Assembly: GCA_018715365.1 (NCBI GenBank)
Contig: DVLU01000039.1
Coordinates: 1-43,937 of the forward strand
Direction: 5' to 3'
DNA: 43,937 nt
Origin: Candidatus Ornithomonoglobus intestinigallinarum
GTDB taxonomy: Bacteria; Bacillota; Clostridia; UBA1381
This document shows, one piece after another, positions 8,239 to 16,163 of this stretch (positions are counted from its first letter, which is position 1; every line of letters starts with the position of its first letter). The notes under the pieces were generated by a model, which saw only the letters and a program-made list of their open reading frames with translations, made no database searches and was not told the origin of the DNA. The position numbers and the translations under genes are program-made.

Positions 8239-8820
8239 TTATATCGAAAATCCCGAAAAGCCCATAAAGCCTATCGCCATAAGCCCCGCCGTCAAAAGCG
8301 CTATCGGGAAGCCCCTGAACGATACCGGTATGGCATTTTCGTCTATATATTCGCGTATGCCCGCCATAAGGACTATCGCAAGCGTAAATCCGAGCCCCGC
8401 AAAAACGCCGAACAATACGGAATAAAGCAGGTTGTATTCATTCTGCACGTTCAGGAGCGCCGCGCTCAAAACGGCACAGTTTGTTGTTATGAGCGGCAGA
8501 TAAATTCCGAGCGCGTCATACAAGGGCGGCATCGATTTTTTAACAAACATCTCAACCAGCTGAACAAGCCCGGCTATTATGAGTATGAACAGAATGGTCT
8601 GAAGATACTCAAGCCCGAACGGCACAAGCAGATATGTGTTTGCAAGATATGTAAAAAGCGACGCTATGCCCATAACAAACGTCACGGCCATGCCCATGCC
8701 TATTGCCGTATCTGTCTTTTTTGAAACGCCGAGAAACGGGCATATGCCGTAAAACTTCACCATAACGAAGTTTTCCGTAAGCAGGGCGCTCAATAAAATA
8801 GCTATTATTTCTTTAACCAT
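8239..8820 (-). CDS. rnfA: Rnf complex subunit RnfA
   Basis: 193 residues with six membrane helices, the RnfA/NqrE length and pattern. ENFVMVKFYGICPFLGVS near the N-terminus and ITTNCAVLSAALLN in the middle carry the conserved Cys residues, which in this family help to hold an iron-sulfur centre within the membrane. Together with RnfE it forms the pseudosymmetric membrane core. Its start overlaps the end of rnfE by 8 nt, indicating translational coupling. Confidence 0.97.
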   Translation of the reverse strand: MVKEIIAILLSALLTENFVMVKFYGICPFLGVSKKTDTAIGMGMAVTFVMGIASLFTYLANTYLLVPFGLEYLQTILFILIIAGLVQLVEMFVKKSMPPLYDALGIYLPLITTNCAVLSAALLNVQNEYNLLYSVLFGVFAGLGFTLAIVLMAGIREYIDENAIPVSFRGFPIALLTAGLMAIGFMGFSGFSI

Positions 8821-9430
8821 TCTTCTTGTCCTCCCTCCTGCGCATTATAAAATTCACCGCGGCAACGAGCATTCCGAGCACTATAAAGCCGCCCGGGGCA
8901 AGCGTTATAATCGACATCGGCTTGATATTTCCGCCGTAAAGCCGAATATCGAATATCGTTCCCGCGCCGAGGATTTCCCTCACAGAGCTTATAAGGCACA
9001 ATGCCGCCGTAAAGCCGAGGCCTATGCCGAGACCGTCCGCCGCACTGTGGAGCACGCTGTTTTTTGACGCAAACGCTTCGGCGCGCGCCAAAATTATGCA
9101 GTTTACGACTATAAGCGGTATAAATATGCCCAATGAACTCGAAAGGTCCGGCAAAAACGCTTCGAGCAGCATCTGTATCATCGTAACGAACGCCGCGATT
9201 ATAACTATATATGCGGCAATCCTGACCTTCTGAGGTATAAGCTTCCTTAAAAGCGATATTATAACGTTTGACGCAACAAGCACCGCTGCGGCGCTCAGAC
9301 CCATGCCTATGCCGTTTTTAAGGCTCGTTGTTACGGCAAGCGTCGGGCACATTCCCAAAAGCTGAACAAACGTCGGGTTTTCTTTTATAAGGCCGTTAAA
9401 GAAAACACCGGCGGCAGTTTGTTTTTTCAT
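8813..9430 (-). CDS. rnfE: Rnf complex subunit RnfE
   Basis: 205 residues, six membrane helices, paralogous to RnfA. Hallmarks are NPTFVQLLGMCPTLAVTTS near the N-terminus and FIPLIVVNCIILARAEAFAS with the second conserved Cys. It is an integral membrane subunit of the ferredoxin:NAD+ oxidoreductase. It lies 24 nt downstream of rnfG and overlaps rnfA. The C-terminus is basic (MRRREDKK) and cytoplasmic. Confidence 0.96.
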   Translation of the reverse strand: MKKQTAAGVFFNGLIKENPTFVQLLGMCPTLAVTTSLKNGIGMGLSAAAVLVASNVIISLLRKLIPQKVRIAAYIVIIAAFVTMIQMLLEAFLPDLSSSLGIFIPLIVVNCIILARAEAFASKNSVLHSAADGLGIGLGFTAALCLISSVREILGAGTIFDIRLYGGNIKPMSIITLAPGGFIVLGMLVAAVNFIMRRREDKKNG

Positions 9431-9454
9431 TTTATCAAATCCTTTCCGAAATAT

Positions 9455-10039
9455 TTATTGCGCGTTTTCCCGTGCGGCTGCCGCCGTAACGGTGTTCACC
9501 GCATTCGTAACGCCGTTTGACGTCATTGTCGCGCCCGACATTGCCGTTATTTCATTATCGCCGGCATTGTTTTTTGCAACGCCTATTTCGCCGTGCTTGC
9601 CTATGTACTGATTCCTGAATCCTTCGTCCTCGGCGTTTGCGCCGAGACCCGGCGTTTCCTCATGCGCCGTTATTTCAACGCCCGTAACAACGCCGTCCGC
9701 GTCAACTCCCACGGCGCACGTAAGCCCCGCGCTGTAGCCCTTCGTTTCAACTATCGCGCACAATCCTACAACCTCGCCGCCGGCCTTTGCGTCATACAGA
9801 TTTAATATCTCGCTTCCGTATTTTTCCTCCGCAGCTTTTGCCGCTTCGTCCTTTTCCTTCTCCTCAAATTCGTCCGCATCGGGCATTACAACCTTCAGCG
9901 CCTCCTGTATCGTCTTTTCCTCGTTCTCGGCAATCAGCGGCGCCGTTATGCCGTTTACGGCCGCCAAAAGAGCTGCCGACACTGCCGTTATAAGAAAAAG
10001 TATAACGGCAGTTTTTGCAATTTCCTTTCCCTTGCTCAT
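9455..10039 (-). CDS. rnfG: Rnf complex subunit RnfG (covalent FMN)
   Basis: 194 residues. I place the start at the ATG at 10037-10039 (MSKGKEIAKTAV), which overlaps the rnfD stop in an ATGA arrangement; the frame open further upstream is only the shadow of rnfD. One N-terminal membrane helix is followed by an extracytoplasmic FMN-binding domain. The FMN attachment motif is SGATMTS, with Thr171 as the expected phosphoester-linked residue. KGYSAGLTCAVGVDADG and HEETPGLG are further family motifs. It passes electrons between the membrane flavins and the rest of the complex. Confidence 0.96.
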   Translation of the reverse strand: MSKGKEIAKTAVILFLITAVSAALLAAVNGITAPLIAENEEKTIQEALKVVMPDADEFEEKEKDEAAKAAEEKYGSEILNLYDAKAGGEVVGLCAIVETKGYSAGLTCAVGVDADGVVTGVEITAHEETPGLGANAEDEGFRNQYIGKHGEIGVAKNNAGDNEITAMSGATMTSNGVTNAVNTVTAAAARENAQ

Positions 10040-11013
10040 TGCGCCGCGCCTCCCTTCTCGCCGAACGATTTCGGCCTTGTCGCCTTTTCTATAAGCGGCG
10101 CCGCAACGTTCATAAGGATTATCGAGAACGATACGCCCTCGGGATAACCGCCGAAGCGCCGTATAACAAACGTCAGCACGCCGCAGCCGATACCGAATAT
10201 CACCATGCCCCACGGTGTCGTCGGCGTTGTTGTGTAATCGGTTGCCATAAACACCGCGCCGAGCATCAGCCCGCCCGTGCAAAGCTGCATAAGCGTGTAA
10301 TCAACTGCGCTCATATCGCCTTTATTGCCGAAAAAGAACGTTAAAACGGCAAACGCCGCAACAAACGCAAGCGGTATCCTCGGCGTTATAACGCGCCGTA
10401 TGAGAAGATACACAAAGCCGATAAGAATCATAAGCACTGACGTTTCCCCGATCGTTCCCGGGATAAAGCCCAAAAACGCATTTTTCAGCGAAGGAATATC
10501 GCCCGCGCCGCTTTTCATGGCGGCAAGCGGCGTTGCCGCCGATACGGCGTCGGCGCCGTAGCCCATGAGCGGGTTCACAAACGCCGTCATCGCGGACGTC
10601 CACGCAATAAGCATAAAGCATCTTGCCGCAAGCGCGGGATTCATAAAGTTTTTGCCCAGCCCGCCGAAAATCTGCTTAACGACTATTATCGCAAACGCAG
10701 AGCCGATAACGGCCATATAAATTGGTATCTGCGGCGGCAGATTGAGCGCCAGGAGCATTCCCGTCACAACGGCCGACAAATCACCTATCGTATTTTTGCG
10801 TTTCATCACTTTATTAAATATAAATTCCGAAAGCAGACACGATGCTATACACGTTATTATAACAACGGCCGCCCTCCAGCCGAATATTACGCAGCCGAAC
10901 ACCGCCGACGGCAGAAGCGCAATTATAACGTCGCGCATAATGCCCGAAACCGTCATATTCGTATGTATATGCGGCGCGGCGCTGACCGTAAGCCTGTTAT
11001 TTTCCACTTGCAT
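10036..11013 (-). CDS. rnfD: Rnf complex subunit RnfD
   Basis: 325 residues with about nine or ten membrane helices, the NqrB/RnfD family length. The flavinylation motif is DAVSAATPLAAMK, whose Thr is the likely FMN-carrying residue. GGLGKNFMNPALAARCFML is a strong family signature. It is a core membrane subunit of ion-pumping ferredoxin:NAD+ oxidoreductase. Its start lies inside the end of rnfC (17-nt overlap) and its stop overlaps the rnfG start, so translation is coupled along the operon. Confidence 0.97.
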   Translation of the reverse strand: MQVENNRLTVSAAPHIHTNMTVSGIMRDVIIALLPSAVFGCVIFGWRAAVVIITCIASCLLSEFIFNKVMKRKNTIGDLSAVVTGMLLALNLPPQIPIYMAVIGSAFAIIVVKQIFGGLGKNFMNPALAARCFMLIAWTSAMTAFVNPLMGYGADAVSAATPLAAMKSGAGDIPSLKNAFLGFIPGTIGETSVLMILIGFVYLLIRRVITPRIPLAFVAAFAVLTFFFGNKGDMSAVDYTLMQLCTGGLMLGAVFMATDYTTTPTTPWGMVIFGIGCGVLTFVIRRFGGYPEGVSFSIILMNVAAPLIEKATRPKSFGEKGGAAQ

Positions 11014-12319
11014 TGTCCCTCCTTGCCGCTTTTATTGCCAAAGGCTTAAACGCGGATATATTTTGGAGCATATTCTTTTTTGCGGGGCAGATATATGAGC
11101 AGAGCCCGCATTCTATGCAGTCCGTTATGTTGTATTTAAGAGCCGTTTCAACGTCCCGCACTTTTGCCGCGCTGTTTAATTTGTTCGGCATAAGCCCCAT
11201 CGGGCAGTGCGAAACGCACTTGCCGCAGCGTATGCACGGCATATCCTCGTCATACGTTGACGGCGCTTCAAGCATCGCAACAACGGCGGACGTCGTTTTC
11301 GACACCGGCGTATCTGTCGTATACTGGGCAAAGCCCATCATCGGCCCGCCTATTATGACCTTCTGCGGCGGGGCCTTAAAGCCGCCAGCCTGCTCTATAA
11401 GATACGAAACGGTAACTCCGAGCGGCACTCTGAAATTCGCCGGCCTGTTTACGGCGTCTCCCGACACCGTAACTATCCTGTCGATAACCGGTATCCCCTT
11501 TCTTATTGCCCTGTGTATGTTATATATCGTATCAACGTTTACAACAACAGCCCCGACGTCGGCCGGAATTTTGCCCGTTGGCACATTCCTTCCCGTTATC
11601 GCCTTTATAAGCTGCTTTTCCGCGCCCTGAGGATACTTTGTTTTAAGCTTCATAACCTCAATGTTTGAGCCGTAGCGCGTTTCGCGGCGCATTGTGTCTA
11701 TCGCGTCTTTTTTGTTTGCCTCTATTCCTATGCAGCAGCGCTTGACTCCCAAAAGCTTCGCCACTATAAGCGCGCCGTCAACTATCTCAACGGGATTTTC
11801 AAGCATCCTTCTGTGGTCTGCCGTTATATACGGCTCGCACTCCGCGCCGTTTATTATAAGGCAGTCAACGCCGCGCGGCGGGCTGAGCTTAACATGCGTC
11901 GGAAAACCGGCGCCGCCGAGACCTATTATGCCCGCGTCGCGTATAAGCCACAAAACCTCGCGCGTTGTCAGCGAATCGTAATTGTCCGCGGGCCGCAGCT
12001 CGGCAGTGTCGTATTTGCCGTCGTTTTCAACAACTATCGTTTCCGTTTTCACACCGACCGAATTTACGTGCGGACAGACCTCTTTAACCGTTCCCGATAC
12101 GCTGCTGTGCACCGGCGCGGCAACAAATTCCTCCGCGTCCGCTATCTTCTGTCCGACCCTGACATAATCCCCCGCTTTAACAAGCGGCTTCAGCGGAGCC
12201 CCCTTATGCTGCGTTACCGGAAAATAATGCAGCGTGTCTCCGTGCAGGTCCTCAACCGGCAGCTTCGCCGTAAGCTTGCTGTCGGGAATATGCAGGCCGC
12301 CCTTAAATGTAAGAGCCAT
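10997..12319 (-). CDS. rnfC: Rnf complex subunit RnfC (NADH/FMN and iron-sulfur subunit)
   Basis: 440 residues. The N-terminal GGLHIPDSKLTAKLPVE is typical of RnfC. GLGGAGFPTHVKL and INGAECEPYITADHR belong to the NADH- and FMN-binding Nqo1-like fold. Two 4Fe-4S motifs, CIRCGKCVSHCP from Cys362 and CIECGLCSYICP from Cys401, lie near the C-terminus. It is the cytoplasmic subunit that reduces NAD+. It is the first gene of rnfCDGEAB, with a GGAGGTAGAG site and a clear promoter upstream. Confidence 0.97.
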   Translation of the reverse strand: MALTFKGGLHIPDSKLTAKLPVEDLHGDTLHYFPVTQHKGAPLKPLVKAGDYVRVGQKIADAEEFVAAPVHSSVSGTVKEVCPHVNSVGVKTETIVVENDGKYDTAELRPADNYDSLTTREVLWLIRDAGIIGLGGAGFPTHVKLSPPRGVDCLIINGAECEPYITADHRRMLENPVEIVDGALIVAKLLGVKRCCIGIEANKKDAIDTMRRETRYGSNIEVMKLKTKYPQGAEKQLIKAITGRNVPTGKIPADVGAVVVNVDTIYNIHRAIRKGIPVIDRIVTVSGDAVNRPANFRVPLGVTVSYLIEQAGGFKAPPQKVIIGGPMMGFAQYTTDTPVSKTTSAVVAMLEAPSTYDEDMPCIRCGKCVSHCPMGLMPNKLNSAAKVRDVETALKYNITDCIECGLCSYICPAKKNMLQNISAFKPLAIKAARRDNASGK

Positions 12320-12377
12320 TTTCTCTACCTCCGTCTCTCCGGCATTGCGCCGCAGCGCGCAAAAGCCTTTTTATATT

Positions 12378-12406
12378 ATTTTACTATAACCGCACTCAAA
12401 AATCAA
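12378..12406 (-). promoter_or_regulatory. Promoter of the rnf operon
   Basis: Minus strand: -35 TTGATT (12401-12406), 17-nt spacer, -10 TAAAAT (12378-12383). A small GC hairpin (TTGCGC GCTGC GGCGCAA) lies in the leader. It is divergent from the rplM promoter; the stretch between them (12407-12573) contains two copies of GAAAACGGGAG-like sequence but no gene. Confidence 0.7.
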
Positions 12407-12573
12407 TAGAAACACATTAAATTTTCACAAGCTGAAACAAAGCCGTAACAATAGCGCCGTTTTGCCTCAAATCAAAAAAGTAAAATGTAAATCGAGAAAA
12501 CGGGAGTATACGCGAGAATATCAGCGAAAACGGGAGCTAAAAAAGAATTTTTAAAAAAGTTTCGCAAAAGGTA

Positions 12574-12602
12574 TTGACAAGGGCGAAAAAAAATAGTAAA
12601 AT
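12574..12602 (+). promoter_or_regulatory. Promoter of rplM-rpsI
   Basis: Perfect -35 TTGACA (12574-12579), 17-nt spacer, -10 TAAAAT (12597-12602). The leader is about 50 nt, and an AGGAGGA ribosome binding site precedes rplM. I could not recognise an L13-leader structure in it. Confidence 0.85.
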
Positions 12603-12661
12603 AGTCGCTGTTGAGCCAAAAGAAATGGCATAGATAGACTTTAAACAGGAGGAATAACAAC

Positions 12662-13102
12662 ATGAACTCATCATATTTGCAGAAGCCCAATGATGTACAG
12701 AGAACATGGTATGTCGTTGACGCGGCAGACAAGCCGCTCGGAAGAGTTGCCGCTGTTGCCGCAAGCATTTTAAGAGGAAAGCATCTTCCGACATTCACGC
12801 CCAACGTTGACTGCGGCGATCATGTAATAATCATAAACGCAGACAAGGCGGTTCTTACGGGAAACAAGCTTCATCAGAAGGTTCGCTATTATCACACAGG
12901 CTGGATAGGCGGCTTAAAGGAAATCCACTACGATAAGTTAATGGCAGAAAAGCCCGAGCAGGCAATGACATATGCCGTAAAGGGCATGCTCCCCAACAAC
13001 ACATTGGGAAGAAAGGCATTAACAAGACTTCGCGTATACAAGGGCAGCGAATACGAGCAGACAGCTCAGAAGCCGGTTCCCTGGACGGGCGAGATAAAAT
13101 AA
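12662..13102 (+). CDS. rplM: Ribosomal protein L13
   Basis: 146 residues, normal length. It opens with SSYLQKPNDVQRTWYVVDA and contains PLGRVAAVAASILRGKHLP, GDHVIIINADKAVLTGNK, YYHTGWIGGLKE and GMLPNNTLGRKALTRLRVYKG, all classic L13 motifs. It is a component of the large ribosomal subunit. It is paired with rpsI 20 nt downstream, as in most bacteria, behind one strong promoter. Confidence 0.99.
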   Translation: MNSSYLQKPNDVQRTWYVVDAADKPLGRVAAVAASILRGKHLPTFTPNVDCGDHVIIINADKAVLTGNKLHQKVRYYHTGWIGGLKEIHYDKLMAEKPEQAMTYAVKGMLPNNTLGRKALTRLRVYKGSEYEQTAQKPVPWTGEIK

Positions 13103-13122
13103 GACAAGGAGGATTTTGAATA

Positions 13123-13518
13123 ATGGCTAAAGAGCAGTATTACGGCACGGGCAGAAGAAAGTCATCGGTAGCAAGAGTTTACCTTGTGCCCGGCAACGGC
13201 AATATAACGATAAACGGCAGAACGATAGACGATTATTTCGGACTTGATACATTAAAGCTTATAGTTCGTCAGCCGCTTGTTTTAACAAAGACAACAGACA
13301 AGTTTGACGTTAAGGCAAAGGTTGAAGGCGGCGGCTTCACGGGCCAGGCAGGCGCTATCCGCCACGGCATATCGAGAGCGCTCCTCGAGGTTGATTCGGA
13401 CGCTTACAGAGCAGACCTCAAAGCCGCAGGCTTTTTAACAAGAGATTCGAGAATGAAGGAAAGAAAGAAGTACGGTCTAAAGGCCGCTCGTCGTGCTCCT
13501 CAGTTCTCAAAGAGATAA
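13123..13518 (+). CDS. rpsI: Ribosomal protein S9
   Basis: 131 residues. [19 protein letters not shown] at the N-terminus and the C-terminal [13 protein letters not shown] are S9 signatures; the basic tail reaches the P site of the small subunit. An AAGGAGGA ribosome binding site precedes the ATG. It is the second gene of the rplM-rpsI operon and is closed by a terminator 20 nt downstream. Confidence 0.99.
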   Translation: MAKEQYYGTGRRKSSVARVYLVPGNGNITINGRTIDDYFGLDTLKLIVRQPLVLTKTTDKFDVKAKVEGGGFTGQAGAIRHGISRALLEVDSDAYRADLKAAGFLTRDSRMKERKKYGLKAARRAPQFSKR

Positions 13519-13537
13519 AATCACAATCGAAAACACT

Positions 13538-13574
13538 CAAAAACCCAGCAGCCATGCGGTTTCTGGGTTTTTTC
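13538..13574 (+). terminator. Rho-independent terminator of rplM-rpsI
   Basis: AAACCCAG at 13541-13548 pairs with CTGGGTTT at 13563-13570 and is followed by further T residues. Confidence 0.9.
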
Positions 13575-13623
13575 TATGTCCGAAAATCTTTGTCGTCTTT
13601 GACAAAATTTGACGGAATTTAAC

Positions 13624-13637
13624 CCGGTTTAAACCGG
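13624..13637. other. Perfect 14-bp palindrome
   Basis: CCGGTTTAAACCGG lies about 30 nt upstream of the recognisable part of the Fic remnant. It may be an operator left from the lost gene start or simply a chance palindrome. Confidence 0.35.
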
Positions 13638-13665
13638 TTTATTCCGGGCGTATGCTTTACCGGCA

Positions 13666-14016
13666 AAAATAGCGAAAAATAAAGAAGCCTATTACGACGC
13701 TCTTGAGCGTTCGCAAAACGGTTGGCACGAAGAAGCTGACGACCCGACGGCATTTATAAAATATCTGCTCGGAACAATTATTGCCGCATACCGCGATTTT
13801 AACGACAGAATGAGCATGATCGCTTCATCTTCTTTTGATACGGTATGCAATGCCGTAAACAGCAGAATCGGCAAATTCACAAAAAGAGAGATATTGGAGC
13901 TTTGTCCGTCTGTCAGTGCGTCAACTGTTGAAAGACATTTGAAAAAGCTCTGTGCAGACGGCAAAATTTCAAAGAACGGCGGCGGACGGTCCACATTCTA
14001 CGTAAGAAATTATTAA
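13666..14016 (+). pseudogene. C-terminal remnant of a Fic-family protein
   Basis: In the frame ending at the TAA at 14014-14016, coding similarity starts near KIAKNKEAYYDALERSQ, well upstream of the first ATG (13810). It continues through NGWHEEADDPTAFIKYLLG to a C-terminal winged helix (GKFTKREILELCPSVSAST, VERHLKKLCADGKI, GGGRSTFYV). This is the tail of the common Fic proteins that carry a C-terminal winged helix. The catalytic HPFxxGNGR loop and the whole N-terminal half are missing, and no start with a ribosome binding site is present. I therefore read it as a decayed gene of about 117 remaining codons. Active Fic enzymes usually transfer AMP to target proteins. Confidence 0.75.
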
Positions 14017-14058
14017 GCAAATTTCGTAATGCTTTGCTTACGGTATTTTGTCGGATTA

Positions 14059-14088
14059 AAGGCCGCTGCGCCGGTTCACTGCGGCCTT
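14059..14088 (-). terminator. Hairpin downstream of the ABC transporter operon
   Basis: AAGGCCGC at 14059-14066 pairs perfectly with GCGGCCTT at 14081-14088. The minus-strand tail is only weakly T-rich, so it is a probable but not strong terminator. Confidence 0.5.
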
Positions 14089-14110
14089 CTCCGTTTCCGA
14101 TCCGCCATAC

Positions 14111-14725
14111 CTATTTCTTTTTATATATCCTCACCGCCGCATACGCCGAAACGCACAGCAGCACAACGGCGGCAGCCGCACCGAGCGAAAGCACGCCCGT
14201 AAGCGTCATCCCTCTGTCGTTCATCAGAAAATCAATCAGCGCGGCGAGAAAAGGCGACGCAAATGCAAGCCCCAGCCACAGGAACAGCACAATAATGCGC
14301 GACCTTGTGTATCCGTACTTATAAACTATCGGCAGCGTTATGCCTGCAATGACGCTCATCGTTATAAACGATGAAAGTATGCTGTTTGCGTAATGCACGG
14401 GCTCGTCAAGATTTCCGAGATACGACCGCACCGCCAGCACCGCGCAGTCTATAAGCATCGCCATTCCCCAAACGAGCACACATTCAACGTATTTCGCTCC
14501 GACAATATCGCGCGCCCTTACAGGCAGTATCCTGTAAAGCAAATCAACCTTGTCGCGCTCCTCCGCGGCAAGCAGCCCGAGCACCACAACATACACGGCA
14601 AGCGCGCCTACCGTGCCCATATATGCGTTTTGGTCAAGCATAAGCGGAAAAATAATAACATACACAAGCATAAGCAGAAGTGATTTTACCGAAAGCCCCA
14701 TGTCGGTGATTATCATTTTAAACAT
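14111..14725 (-). CDS. ABC-2 type permease of a YtrA-regulated transporter
   Basis: 204 residues from the ATG at 14723-14725 (MFKMIITDMGLSVKSLLLML), chosen because GGAGG lies 10 nt upstream. It overlaps the ATPase stop by 8 nt. Six hydrophobic segments are visible. The region GLLAAEERDKVDLLYRILPV resembles the cytoplasmic loop of ABC-2 permeases that contact the ATPase. Substrate unknown; related BceAB- or Ytr-like operons respond to cell-wall antibiotics or export small compounds. The C-terminus is AAVRIYKKK. Confidence 0.8.
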   Translation of the reverse strand: MFKMIITDMGLSVKSLLLMLVYVIIFPLMLDQNAYMGTVGALAVYVVVLGLLAAEERDKVDLLYRILPVRARDIVGAKYVECVLVWGMAMLIDCAVLAVRSYLGNLDEPVHYANSILSSFITMSVIAGITLPIVYKYGYTRSRIIVLFLWLGLAFASPFLAALIDFLMNDRGMTLTGVLSLGAAAAVVLLCVSAYAAVRIYKKK

Positions 14726-15578
14726 TGCTTTCCGCCTCCGTTCCCTTTTTGGCATACGCTCTCATTATATCCTCTATCGTCGGCTTTTCGTAAACAAGCC
14801 CCGGTATGCGCGCACTCGTCCGGATAAGCCCCTCAAAGCCGTGCGCGCCCGTTCTGCACGAGATAAGCTGCCGCTTCAGCTCCGACTTCAGCGCGTCCGC
14901 CGGGCCCTTAACTATCCTGTGGCTGTCCGTCAGCTCATCCTTCTGCATATTGAACACAACCCTGCCGCCGTCTATCATCACGATAAAATCGGCAGTCCTG
15001 TCAAGGTCGGACGTTATATGCGTTGAAATAACAACGGTCTTTTCGCCGTCGCCTATAACGTCGGCAAATATATCCGTAAGCTCGCCGCGCGCCACCGGGT
15101 CAAGCCCCGACGACGGCTCATCCATTATAATAAGCTCGGCGTTATGCGAAAGCGCCGCCGCAATCGCAAATTTTTCACGCATACCCGTCGAAAGCTCCTT
15201 GACCTTTTTATTTGTGTCAAGCCCGAACCGGCGCATATATTCGAAAAAGTCATCGTCGCTCCAGTCTGCGTAAAACCGCTTCAGCATCCCGGCCGTCTGC
15301 CTGAGCGTCAGCCCCTCGTAAAAGAAGCCGTTGCCGAGAGCCGCGCCTATTTTGTTTTTTATCTCGATTTCATTGCCGCAAAGCGGCTTGCCGAATATCT
15401 CTATTTCGCCTTCAAAGCATGTAATGCCGAGTATCGAATTTATAAGCGTCGTTTTCCCCGCGCCGTTCCTGCCGATTATGCCGGTAATATATCCCTTCGG
15501 TATTTCAAGACTGACGTTATCAAGACAAAAACCGCGGTAACGCTTTGTTACGTTCCTCATTACAACAGCATTTTCCAT
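14718..15578 (-). CDS. ABC transporter ATP-binding protein
   Basis: 286 residues from the ATG at 15576-15578 (MENAVVMRNVTKRYRGF), which has a GGGAGGAAAG site. The open frame runs 18 codons further upstream without one. Walker A is GRNGAGKTT (36-44), the signature is LSTGMREKF, and Walker B is LIIMDEPSSGLDP, followed by VVISTHI as the H-loop. It energises the ABC-2 permease downstream. It is the middle gene of a regulator-ATPase-permease operon, 16 nt after the GntR gene. Confidence 0.95.
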   Translation of the reverse strand: MENAVVMRNVTKRYRGFCLDNVSLEIPKGYITGIIGRNGAGKTTLINSILGITCFEGEIEIFGKPLCGNEIEIKNKIGAALGNGFFYEGLTLRQTAGMLKRFYADWSDDDFFEYMRRFGLDTNKKVKELSTGMREKFAIAAALSHNAELIIMDEPSSGLDPVARGELTDIFADVIGDGEKTVVISTHITSDLDRTADFIVMIDGGRVVFNMQKDELTDSHRIVKGPADALKSELKRQLISCRTGAHGFEGLIRTSARIPGLVYEKPTIEDIMRAYAKKGTEAESNV

Positions 15579-15594
15579 TTTCTTTCCTCCCGCC

Positions 15595-15969
15595 TTATTC
15601 AATGTCATAAAGCCTGCGCGCCGTTTCGGCAAACTCCTCCGCGCTTATATTAAGCTCGCGCGCAATGTCCGCCGCTTCGAGCAGATGCTGCTCAAGCTCG
15701 CTCAGCCTGTGCTCGCGCGCAAGCGACGCGCTCCTTGCCGATACAACAGAGCCCCTGCCCTGATGGGTTTTTATATAGCCCTGCCCTTCAAGCACCTCAT
15801 ACGCCTTTTTTGTTGTTATAACGCTTACGGAAAGCTCCTTCGCAAGCGACCGTATCGACGGCAGCACATCGCCTTCTTTAAGCCCGCCGCTTATGATGCT
15901 GTACCGTATCGCCTCTGCAATCTGCAAATATATGGGCGTATCAGAGGAGTTTGATATTATTATATCCAC
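15595..15969 (-). CDS. GntR family regulator, YtrA subfamily
   Basis: 124 residues from the GTG at 15967-15969 (VDIIISNSSDTPIYLQIAEA), chosen because AGGAG lies 9 nt upstream and because YtrA proteins have this length. The winged helix reads AIRYSIISGGLKEGDVLPSI, RSLAKELSVSVITTKKAYEV, LEGQGYIKTHQGRGSVV. The short C-terminal helical part is the YtrA dimer domain, without an effector domain of the FadR or HutC kind. It sits first in the ABC operon, and a perfect inverted repeat lies across its promoter. Self-repression of the operon is the likely mode. Confidence 0.92.
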   Translation of the reverse strand: MDIIISNSSDTPIYLQIAEAIRYSIISGGLKEGDVLPSIRSLAKELSVSVITTKKAYEVLEGQGYIKTHQGRGSVVSARSASLAREHRLSELEQHLLEAADIARELNISAEEFAETARRLYDIE

Positions 15970-15987
15970 CGGTGTTTTCTCCTCTCT

Positions 15988-16044
15988 GTGTATACTGTTC
16001 ATATATGATATATACAGTATACACAATTTTTCTTTGTTTGTCAA
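15988..16044 (-). promoter_or_regulatory. Promoter and operator of the GntR-ABC operon
   Basis: Minus strand: -35 TTGACA (16039-16044), 17-nt spacer, -10 TATACT (16016-16021). A perfect 11-bp inverted repeat, GTGTATACTGT at 15988-15998 and ACAGTATACAC at 16014-16024 with a 15-nt spacer, covers the -10 and the expected start point. A repressor bound there would block the polymerase, so this is the probable GntR operator. Confidence 0.85.
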
Positions 16045-16097
16045 TAGGGAAAATAAAATTTTTTTATTTTTTTCAAAAGAGCGCCGTTTTTCCGGCA

Positions 16098-16128
16098 TAA
16101 AAAGAGCTGCCGCATTAAGGGCAGCCCT
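16098..16128 (-). terminator. Terminator of the tyrA-que-folE-rluA operon
   Basis: AGAGCTGCC at 16103-16111 pairs with GGCAGCCCT at 16120-16128. On the minus strand it is followed by CTTTTTATG. Confidence 0.85.
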
Positions 16129-16163
16129 GTTCACAGCCGAGCTAATAATTCAAAAGCGGGAAA

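Noticed and set aside
9455..10282. Longer reading frame for rnfG starting at 10282
   Set aside because: The extra 81 residues are the antisense-like shadow of rnfD in another frame; the ATG at 10037-10039 overlaps the rnfD stop and gives the normal RnfG N-terminus.
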